From the NCBI RefSeq assembly GCF_904848665.1, contig NZ_CAJHCQ010000007.1:186001-250000 (forward strand): a stretch of DNA of 64,000 bases, in the 5' to 3' direction. This document shows, one piece after another, positions 57,728-64,000 of the stretch; positions within the stretch are counted from its first letter, which is position 1; each line of letters starts with the position of its first letter. The notes under the pieces are model-generated. The model was given only the letters and a program-made list of their open reading frames with translations. It did not search any database and was not told the DNA's origin. Source of the DNA: Paraburkholderia hiiakae (GTDB lineage Bacteria; Pseudomonadota; Gammaproteobacteria; Burkholderiales; Burkholderiaceae). The position numbers were made by a program, and so were the translations under genes.

Positions 57728-59737
57728 TCAAGTGCGATGCGGCGCGACGATGCCGAGCTTCGCAATGCGCCGATACAGCGTCGCGCGCGAGATGCCTAGC
57801 GCCTGCGCGGCGGCGTTCGGACGCCAGCGGTGCGCCGTGAGCGCCGCGACGATGCGTGCGCGCTCATCTTCGGAGGAGAGTGGCGATGTTGGCGACATAC
57901 CGGCGTGGGAGCCGGGCGCGGCCGGTGCGAGTTCCGGCAGCTTCGCCGCGAGGTCGGCGCTCAGGTGCTGCGCTTCGACCAGCACGGTGTCGCATACGGC
58001 GCATGCGTAGCGCATCGCATTGCGCAGCTGCCGCAGGTTCCCCGGCCACGCGAACGCCGCGAGCCGCACCGCGAGCGTGGCGTCGAGTGCGAGCGGGCGG
58101 CCGGCGGCCTGCGCTTCTTCCGCGAACACCGTGTCGATGAGCATCGCAATATCGCCCCGCTCGCGCAGAGGCGGCAGCGTGAGCACCGCACCGCTCAGCC
58201 GATAGTAGAGATCGTCGCGGAATGCCCCGGCACTGACCATTCGCGCGAGGTCCCGGTGCGTTGCGCACACCACGTCGATATCGACGCGCACGGGTGTTTC
58301 GCTACCCAGCGGCAGGACTTCGCCCTCGGCGAGCACGCGCAAAAGGCGTGTCTGCAGCGCGAGCGGCATGTCGCCGATTTCGTCCAGAAAGAGCGTGCCG
58401 CCGTCGGCCATCGCGATCTTGCCGCGCGCCCCATGGCGGCGCGCGCCCGTGAATGCGCCTGGCGCATAGCCGAACAGTTCGCTTTCGATCAGCGACTCGG
58501 GCAGCGCCCCGCAGTTCACCGCGATGAATGGCCGATTGCGTCGCGCGCCGGCGTCGTGAATCGCGCGCGCGAACACTTCCTTGCCGGCGCCCGTTTCGCC
58601 GAGCAGCAGGATCGGCAGACGCTTGCCCGCTACGCGTTGCGCGATGCGCGCGTTCTCGGCCACGCGTGCGTCGGCGCTGCGCAAGAAGGGGCCGAGCGCG
58701 CTGCGATCGTATTCGTGCGCGTCGGCGGGCTCGCGCCGCAGCGGCATCGCGCCATGCGCCGCGCTGGCGCCACCGCCGTGGCCGCTTCGTGCGCTGTGTC
58801 CGCCGTAACCGTTCGCCCCAAGCGGCGCGCGAATGCGCGCATACAGCATCGAGCCATTCGCGCGCAGGCGTAGCGCCGCGATGGTTTCGATGCGCCCGAT
58901 GTCGCGCAACTGCACGTGCGACGAATCGAAAATCTCGTCGATATGACGCGGGCCGTCGAGGCACGGCATGCATTCGCGCGCGCGCCGGTTCGCGGCGACC
59001 ACGTTGCCGTTTTCGTCGAAAGCAATCAGCAGTTCGGGCTGCGCTTCGACGTAGTTGCGATTCTGGTGACCGAAGAGTATCCAGCACGACGCGAGCCGAT
59101 GCAGGAAATAGCCGTCTTCGATGAGCGTGGCGCTTTGGCGCACGAGCTGGTTGACGATGCGCTGGCTTTCGCGGTTGTCGGGCGACTGCACGGCCGACGC
59201 GTCGAGCACGCCGATCAGCTCGCCGCCCGGCGCGAAGATCGGCGCGGCGCTGCACGTGAGCGTGGTGAACGCGGCGCGGAAATGATCGGTCTTGTGCACG
59301 GTGATGGGCGCGAGATCGGTGAGCACGTTCGCGATGCCGCAGGTGCCTTCCTCGCTCTCCGACCAGCACGAGCCGATATGGAGCCCCGCGTGCTTGAAGT
59401 CGTTGCGGCGCTCCCGGTCGAGGCGATAGTCGATGGTCACGCCGTGCGCGTCGGTCAGCATCACGCAGTAATCGGCTTCGCGCACCATATCGTGCAGGCG
59501 CGTGAGGCATTGGCCCGAGGCGCGCAGGAAAGACTCTTCGCGATCGCGGATCTCGCGCAGCTCGGCGGCGCTCAGCACGCGCGGACCGATCACGGAACCG
59601 GGGTCCAGCTGATAGCGCTCGAACGAGCGCTGCCACGACGAAACGAGGCGCGGCGAATCGGACGGCGCAGGCAGCCGGCCTTCTACGGCGCCACGCACGC
59701 GCTCGGCGTGCCGGGTAGACGCAAGGGCGTAGGGCAT
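57728..59737 (-). CDS. acoR: Sigma-54-dependent activator AcoR
   Basis: The 669-residue product has an N-terminal GAF-type sensing part (GSCWSESEEGTCGIANVLTD, residues about 60-200) and a central linker/PAS-like region. The sigma-54 interaction AAA+ domain has Walker A LLLGETGAGKEVFARAIHD and the sigma-54 contact loop GYAPGAFTGARRHG. A Fis-type helix-turn-helix is at the end (AAQALGISRATLYRRIAKLG). It is divergent from the acetoin cluster, whose promoter has a perfect -24/-12 spacing, so it is almost certainly its activator. Confidence 0.94.
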   Translation of the reverse strand: MPYALASTRHAERVRGAVEGRLPAPSDSPRLVSSWQRSFERYQLDPGSVIGPRVLSAAELREIRDREESFLRASGQCLTRLHDMVREADYCVMLTDAHGVTIDYRLDRERRNDFKHAGLHIGSCWSESEEGTCGIANVLTDLAPITVHKTDHFRAAFTTLTCSAAPIFAPGGELIGVLDASAVQSPDNRESQRIVNQLVRQSATLIEDGYFLHRLASCWILFGHQNRNYVEAQPELLIAFDENGNVVAANRRARECMPCLDGPRHIDEIFDSSHVQLRDIGRIETIAALRLRANGSMLYARIRAPLGANGYGGHSARSGHGGGASAAHGAMPLRREPADAHEYDRSALGPFLRSADARVAENARIAQRVAGKRLPILLLGETGAGKEVFARAIHDAGARRNRPFIAVNCGALPESLIESELFGYAPGAFTGARRHGARGKIAMADGGTLFLDEIGDMPLALQTRLLRVLAEGEVLPLGSETPVRVDIDVVCATHRDLARMVSAGAFRDDLYYRLSGAVLTLPPLRERGDIAMLIDTVFAEEAQAAGRPLALDATLAVRLAAFAWPGNLRQLRNAMRYACAVCDTVLVEAQHLSADLAAKLPELAPAAPGSHAGMSPTSPLSSEDERARIVAALTAHRWRPNAAAQALGISRATLYRRIAKLGIVAPHRT

Positions 59738-59872
59738 GAGCGGTTCCAGACGGTGGCTCGCGATGAGCGTCGGGGTAACGTCGGGTTACGTCGGACCGGA
59801 AAGCGTTCGGCGGGAGTCTTTTGTAGCACATCCTTTGCGCGCGATCACACCGCAGCGCAGCATGCGAGACAG

Positions 59873-59890
59873 CTGAGACGATCGTCTCAG
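59873..59890. promoter_or_regulatory. 18-bp perfect palindrome, candidate AcoR enhancer site
   Basis: CTGAGACGATCGTCTCAG is fully symmetric and lies in the acoR/acoX gap, about 250 bases upstream of the sigma-54 promoter. That distance suits an enhancer-binding activator. A related GAGAC occurs just to the left at 59866-59870. Confidence 0.6.
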
Positions 59891-60135
59891 CGGGGGATGT
59901 CCCGTATTCCGGCGCGCGACGCTGGGCCGCTCGGCCGCAGCTCAGGCAAGCCACGCGGGGCTGTGCGCGCTTTCTTTCGCGCGGGTGGCGGGTCGCGCGC
60001 TTGGCGCGTTGCGCGCGCGAGACGGCGGTTGAGACGCCGCGCGCGACGCAAACGGTGCTGCTGCCACCGCATGCAATTGCCGCAGAGCCCCGTTGCGCGG
60101 CCTTCTACGGGGATACATCGCGTCGCCAATGTCAT

Positions 60136-60151
60136 TGGCATGGCGCTTGCA
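60136..60151 (+). promoter_or_regulatory. Sigma-54 promoter of the aco cluster
   Basis: TGGCATG-GCGC-TTGCA matches the consensus TGGCACG-N4-TTGCW with one change. The invariant GG and GC are separated by exactly 10 bases. It lies 64 bases upstream of the acoX start codon. Otherwise the 477-base gap 59738-60214 shows only the palindrome and GC-rich sequence, with no gene. Confidence 0.88.
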
Positions 60152-60214
60152 GAGTCTGCGGGCAGAAGCGGCGCCCAGCAGTTCACAGTGCGACGCCATC
60201 AGGAGACAAGACCC

Positions 60215-61282
60215 GTGACGACGCCCGTGACCGTAGGCGTGATCGCGAACCCCGCATCGGGCCGCGACATCCGCCGTCTCACTTCGCATGCCTCTGTCTT
60301 TCCCACGGCCGAGAAGGCGAATATGGTCGTGCGCCTGCTCGCGGGCCTGGGCGCGCTCGGCGTCGCACGGGTGCTCACGCTGCGCGACAACACGGGCGTG
60401 GCCGCGCTGTTGCTGCGCGCGATCGAGACGCACGCGGCCATTGCCGCGCACGAGCCCTGGCCCGAGGTCTTGTTCGTCGATTTGCCAGTGAGCGAAAGCG
60501 TTGCCGATACGCACGCCGGCGTCGATCACATGGTGCGTGAGGAAGTCGCGCTGATCGCGGTGCTGGGCGGCGACGGCACCCATCGCGCCGTCGCCGCGCA
60601 TTGCGGCGCGACGCCGCTGCTCGCGCTGTCCACCGGCACCAACAACGCCTTTCCCGAATTGCGCGAGGCCACCGTCGCGGGCCTCGCAGGCGCGCTTGTT
60701 GCGACCGGCGCGGTGCCCGCGGAGTCGGCGCTCTCGCGCAACAAGCGGCTCGTCGCGCGCTGCGTGGAAGGGCCATCGCGCGGGCGTGAGGAAATCGCGC
60801 TCGTCGACATTTGCGTGGCGCGTCAGCAATTCATCGGCGCGCGCGCGATTTCAGAAAGTTCGGATATCGAATCACTTTTTCTCACCTTTGCGCCGCCCGA
60901 CGGCATCGGCCTCTCGTCGATTGGTGGGGCATGGGCGCCGGTCGGGCGCGATGCGGCGCACGGTCTGCATATGTCTTTCGCTCAGCCAGGCGCACCTGCG
61001 GGCAGCGGTGCGGGTGTGCCGTTGCTCGCGCCGATCGCGCCGGGCCGCGTCGAGCGCCTGACGATGCGCACCTGCCAGCGTCTCGAAGTGGGCGTGGCAC
61101 TGCCGCTCGAAGCGGGCCACGGCACGCTCGCGTTCGACGGCGAGCGCGAAATCGAACCGGCGCGCGGCGACCGCTATGAAGTGACGCTCGACTGGCACGG
61201 TCCGCTGACCGTCGATGTCGCGCGAACGCTGCGTTACGCGGCGTCGCATCAGTTGTTGCGTGAGGCCGCCGCGCGCGTGTAG
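60215..61282 (+). CDS. acoX: Acetoin catabolism protein AcoX
   Basis: The 355-residue protein belongs to the ATP-NAD kinase-like family, with the nucleotide-loop motif VALIAVLGGDGTHRAVAAHC and ALSTGTNNAFPELREATVAG. I start it at a GTG (60215) with AGGAGA nine bases upstream. Longer open frames to the left are not homologous. AcoX is encoded first in aco operons of several proteobacteria. Its reaction is not settled. It lies behind the sigma-54 promoter. Confidence 0.92.
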   Translation: MTTPVTVGVIANPASGRDIRRLTSHASVFPTAEKANMVVRLLAGLGALGVARVLTLRDNTGVAALLLRAIETHAAIAAHEPWPEVLFVDLPVSESVADTHAGVDHMVREEVALIAVLGGDGTHRAVAAHCGATPLLALSTGTNNAFPELREATVAGLAGALVATGAVPAESALSRNKRLVARCVEGPSRGREEIALVDICVARQQFIGARAISESSDIESLFLTFAPPDGIGLSSIGGAWAPVGRDAAHGLHMSFAQPGAPAGSGAGVPLLAPIAPGRVERLTMRTCQRLEVGVALPLEAGHGTLAFDGEREIEPARGDRYEVTLDWHGPLTVDVARTLRYAASHQLLREAAARV

Positions 61283-61331
61283 CGACGGGGCTTGCATCTT
61301 CCACTCGTAACCGAAAGAAGGAGACATCGGC

Positions 61332-62108
61332 ATGGACACACCCTTGAAAGGCCAGGTCGCGATCGTGACCGGCGGCGCGCGCGGCATCGGTCGCGGCATT
61401 GCGCTCACGCTCGCGCAGGCCGGCGCGGACGTGCTGCTCGCGGATCTGCTCGAAGAACCGCTTGCGGCGACGACCGATGAGATACGCGCGCTCGGCAGAC
61501 GTGCGGCATTTGCCAAGGTCGACGTCACCCAGGCGGCCCAGCTCGAAGGGATGGTATCGCAGTCGATCTCCGAACTCGGTGGCCTCGATATTCTCGTGAA
61601 CTGCGCTGGCGTGATATCCATTAGTCCGGTATCCGAATTAACGGAACGGGACTGGGACTTCGTCATGGGCGTCAATGCAAAGGGCGTGTTTCTCGGCTGC
61701 AAAGCGGCGTTGCCGCATTTCCATACCCAAAAGCGCGGGCGGATCATCAATGTCGCCTCGATCGCAGGTAAGGAGGGTTTTCCGAATCTCGCGCACTACA
61801 GCGCATCGAAATTCGCAGTGGTCGGCTTCACCAACGCGCTCGCCAAGGAGGTCGCGCGCGAAGGCATCACCGTGAATGCGATTTGCCCCGGCATCGTGCG
61901 GACGTATATGTGGGACCGGCTCTCCGACGAATGGAAAACGCAAGGCGAGAGCGTCGAAGAGTCCTGGCAGCGTCATCAGCTCACGCTGATCCCGCAGGGC
62001 CGCGCGCAAACGCCGGAAGACATGGGGCGGCTCGCCCTGTTCTTCGCGACCATGGACAACGTCACGGGCCAGGCGGTGAACGTCGACGGCGGTTTCACTT
62101 TCCACTAG
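61332..62108 (+). CDS. SDR dehydrogenase of the acetoin cluster
   Basis: The 258-residue classical SDR has the cofactor motif VTGGARGIGRGIALTL, structural VNCAGVISISPVSEL, catalytic Ser in INVASIAGKEGF and the Tyr-x3-Lys in HYSASKFAVVGF. The C-terminus VNVDGGFTFH is typical. Its position between acoX and acoA suggests a 2,3-butanediol dehydrogenase or diacetyl/acetoin reductase feeding the pathway. Substrate is inferred from context. GAAGGAGA precedes the ATG. Confidence 0.88.
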   Translation: MDTPLKGQVAIVTGGARGIGRGIALTLAQAGADVLLADLLEEPLAATTDEIRALGRRAAFAKVDVTQAAQLEGMVSQSISELGGLDILVNCAGVISISPVSELTERDWDFVMGVNAKGVFLGCKAALPHFHTQKRGRIINVASIAGKEGFPNLAHYSASKFAVVGFTNALAKEVAREGITVNAICPGIVRTYMWDRLSDEWKTQGESVEESWQRHQLTLIPQGRAQTPEDMGRLALFFATMDNVTGQAVNVDGGFTFH

Positions 62109-62175
62109 GAGCAGTGGTATTTCCCGCAGCAGGCAAATCCAGAGCGGTACAGCGTCGTACACCCAGGAGACAACC

Positions 62176-63153
62176 ATGTCACTTCAGTTGAACAAGGAGC
62201 AGTTGCTCACCGCGTATCGCTCGATGCGCACGATCCGCGAGTTCGAGGAACGGCTGCACGTCGAGTTCGCGACCGGCGAGATTCCGGGCTTCGTGCACCT
62301 GTACGCGGGCGAGGAGGCATCCGCCGTCGGCACGATGAGCCACTTGAGCGATACCGATTATGTCGCCACCACGCACCGAGGCCACGGCCACTGCATCGCC
62401 AAGGGCGTGGATGTGCGCGAGATGATGGCCGAGATCTATGGTCGGGACACGGGCTCGTGTCGCGGCAAGGGCGGCTCGATGCATATCGCCGATCTGTCGA
62501 GGGGCATGCTGGGCGCGAACGGCATCGTGGGCGCGGGTGGTCCGCTCACGTGCGGCGCGGCGCTCGCCGCGAAGCAAAAGAAGACGGGCGGCGTGGGCGT
62601 GTGCTTCTTTGGCGATGGCGCGTCGAACCAGGGGGTGATCTTCGAGTCGATGAATCTCGCCTCCGTGTGGCGCCTGCCGGTGATCTTCGTCGCCGAAAAC
62701 AACGGCTATGCCGAGGCGACTTCATCCACGTGGTCGGTCGCGGCCGACAATATCGCCGACCGCGCGAACGGCTTCGGCATGCCGGGCGTGATCGTCGACG
62801 GTTTCGACTTTTTCGCCGTGTACGAGGCATTGGGCGAAGCCATTGCGCGAGCGCGCAACGGCGGCGGCCCGACGCTCGTGGAGATGAAACTCTCGCGCTA
62901 TTTCGGCCATTTCGAAGGCGACGCGCAAACCTATCGCGCGCCTGGCGAAGTGCAGAAGCTGCGCGAAGAAAAGGACTGTCTCAAGCGCTTCGAGGAGCGC
63001 GTCGTGCGCGCCGAACTCGCGAGCAGCGACGATCTGCGCAAGGTGGACGCCGAAGTGAAGCAGCTGATCGACGATGCGGTCGCGCAGGCCAAGGCCGCGC
63101 CGTTGCCGCCTGCCGAGGCGCTGCTCACCGACGTGTACGTGTCGTATCCCTGA
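62176..63153 (+). CDS. acoA: Acetoin dehydrogenase E1 alpha subunit
   Basis: The product is 325 residues of the thiamine-diphosphate E1 alpha family. Its segments are EERLHVEFATGEIPGFVHLY and HRGHGHCIAKGVDVREMMAE. The ThDP/Mg motif runs from GDGASNQGVIFESMNLASVW to the VAENNGYAEATS end. It forms the E1 heterotetramer with AcoB, which cleaves acetoin to acetyl-CoA and acetaldehyde with the E2/E3 subunits. acoB follows after 46 bases. Confidence 0.94.
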   Translation: MSLQLNKEQLLTAYRSMRTIREFEERLHVEFATGEIPGFVHLYAGEEASAVGTMSHLSDTDYVATTHRGHGHCIAKGVDVREMMAEIYGRDTGSCRGKGGSMHIADLSRGMLGANGIVGAGGPLTCGAALAAKQKKTGGVGVCFFGDGASNQGVIFESMNLASVWRLPVIFVAENNGYAEATSSTWSVAADNIADRANGFGMPGVIVDGFDFFAVYEALGEAIARARNGGGPTLVEMKLSRYFGHFEGDAQTYRAPGEVQKLREEKDCLKRFEERVVRAELASSDDLRKVDAEVKQLIDDAVAQAKAAPLPPAEALLTDVYVSYP

Positions 63154-63199
63154 GCGCTGTGCTCTCAGGTCATCAGGATTCCAGATCAAGGAGACGAAA

Positions 63200-64000
63200 A
63201 TGGCACGGAAAATCACCTATTCGCAGGCCATCAACGAAGCGCTGGCCCAGGAAATGGGCCGCGACGAGAGCGTGATCGTCATGGGCGAGGACAATGCCGG
63301 CGGCGCGGGGGCGCCCGGCGAGCAGGACGCGTGGGGCGGCGTGCTCGGCGTGACGAAGGGCCTTTACGGCAAGTTCCCGGGGCGCGTGCTCGATACACCG
63401 CTCTCGGAAGGCGGCTTCATCGGTACGGCCGTGGGCGCGGCGGCGTGCGGCATGCGGCCGGTAGCGGAGCTGATGTTCATCGACTTCATGGGCGTGTGCT
63501 TCGACCAGATCTTCAACCAGGCCGCGAAGTTCCGCTACATGTTCGGCGGCAAGGCGGTCACGCCGGTCGTGATCCGCACCATGTATGGCGCGGGCTTGCG
63601 GGCGGCTGCGCAGCACTCGCAGATGCTCACCTCGCTCTTCACGCATATTCCGGGGCTGAAGGTCGTGTGCCCGGCGACGCCTTATGACGCCAAGGGCCTC
63701 ATGATCGAAGCGATTCGGGACAACGATCCCGTGATTTTCTGCGAACACAAACTGCTCTACACCATGGAAGGCGACGTTCCGGAGGAATCCTATTCGATTC
63801 CGTTCGGCGAGGCGAACATCGTGCGCGATGGTGACGACATCACGATCGTCACGTATGGGCGGATGGTGCACTACGCGCTCGACGCCGCGCAGAAGCTCGC
63901 GAAAGACGGCATCGAGGCGGATGTGATCGACCTGCGCACTACGTCGCCGCTCGACGAAGAAACGATACTCGAAAGCGCGCGCCGTACGGGCCGCGTCGTG
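63200..64000 (+). CDS. acoB: Acetoin dehydrogenase E1 beta subunit, 3' end outside the window
   Basis: 267 residues are visible from the ATG at 63200, which has AAGGAGA upstream. They begin MARKITYSQAINEALAQEMG and the frame is open at the last base. The E1 beta family segments are present: VIVMGEDNAGGAG, DTPLSEGGFIGTAVGAAACG, ELMFIDFMGVCFDQIFNQAA and GAGLRAAAQHSQML. A family protein is about 330-340 residues, so some 65-75 residues lie beyond. acoC (E2) is expected next. Confidence 0.94.
   Translation, partial: MARKITYSQAINEALAQEMGRDESVIVMGEDNAGGAGAPGEQDAWGGVLGVTKGLYGKFPGRVLDTPLSEGGFIGTAVGAAACGMRPVAELMFIDFMGVCFDQIFNQAAKFRYMFGGKAVTPVVIRTMYGAGLRAAAQHSQMLTSLFTHIPGLKVVCPATPYDAKGLMIEAIRDNDPVIFCEHKLLYTMEGDVPEESYSIPFGEANIVRDGDDITIVTYGRMVHYALDAAQKLAKDGIEADVIDLRTTSPLDEETILESARRTGRVV

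Noticed and set aside
1..64000. CRISPR array, insertion sequence, integrase or rRNA genes
   Set aside because: No regularly spaced repeats, transposase or recombinase motifs, or rRNA sequence were seen on either strand.

Overview
The window is a GC-rich chromosomal segment of a Burkholderiaceae betaproteobacterium, most like Paraburkholderia, Caballeronia or Burkholderia. The evidence is gene content and order: a DUF4148 secreted protein, chromosomal NodI/NodJ-type transporter genes, a full L-Ara4N (arn) operon, glyoxylate carboligase with hydroxypyruvate isomerase, and an aco acetoin cluster. The genus is inferred from these gene families, not from a database search.

Bases 1-2,780 look accessory. 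They hold two unrecognised genes and a partial one. One of them sits directly behind a perfect CTGT-N8-ACAG LexA box. There is also a 3' fragment of a tRNA-Ser gene and a TIR-like (PF10137 type) nucleotide-binding protein. This block ends at an intact tRNA-His gene followed by dusA, where the ordinary chromosome begins. It is the most likely place in the window for a mobile or defence-related function.

Bases 2,900-26,700 carry housekeeping and metabolic modules. These are dusA; an aldo/keto reductase; a PF03773 permease preceded by a 47-bp near-perfect palindrome; nodIJ; a universal stress protein; and lexA with two tandem LexA boxes and a trailing small gene. Next come the sulfate uptake set sbp-cysT-cysW-cysA-cysB, an asparaginase, a BON-LysM protein, the glyoxylate operon gcl-hyi-glxR with a divergent LysR regulator, and an ECF sigma/anti-sigma pair.

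Bases 26,700-36,800 hold rpsF-priB-rpsR-rplI-dnaB, a Pit phosphate transporter with its PhoU-like partner, an atypical SDR, an NlpC/P60 lipoprotein, a PIN-PhoH ATPase and a peroxiredoxin. Bases 36,900-45,100 are the arn operon on the minus strand (arnT, an arnE-like gene, arnB, arnC, a split arnA as two genes, arnD), which modifies lipid A with 4-amino-4-deoxy-arabinose.

Bases 45,600-56,250 run on the plus strand: an alanine-type aminotransferase, hom and thrC (threonine synthesis), moeA-moaD-moaE (molybdenum cofactor), a divergent group III truncated globin / NsrR pair (nitric oxide response), and clpB. The right end, 56,370-64,000, has a DUF937 protein, a helix-hairpin-helix protein and the acetoin cluster. 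In that cluster a sigma-54 activator (AcoR) faces acoX, an SDR, acoA and acoB, with a clear -24/-12 promoter between them. acoB runs off the end of the window.

No CRISPR array, insertion sequence, rRNA or integrase gene was seen. No clearly new multi-gene system was found. The best candidates for follow-up are the TIR-like gene and SOS-controlled small gene of the left accessory block, and several unexplained palindromes and phased repeats in regulatory regions.
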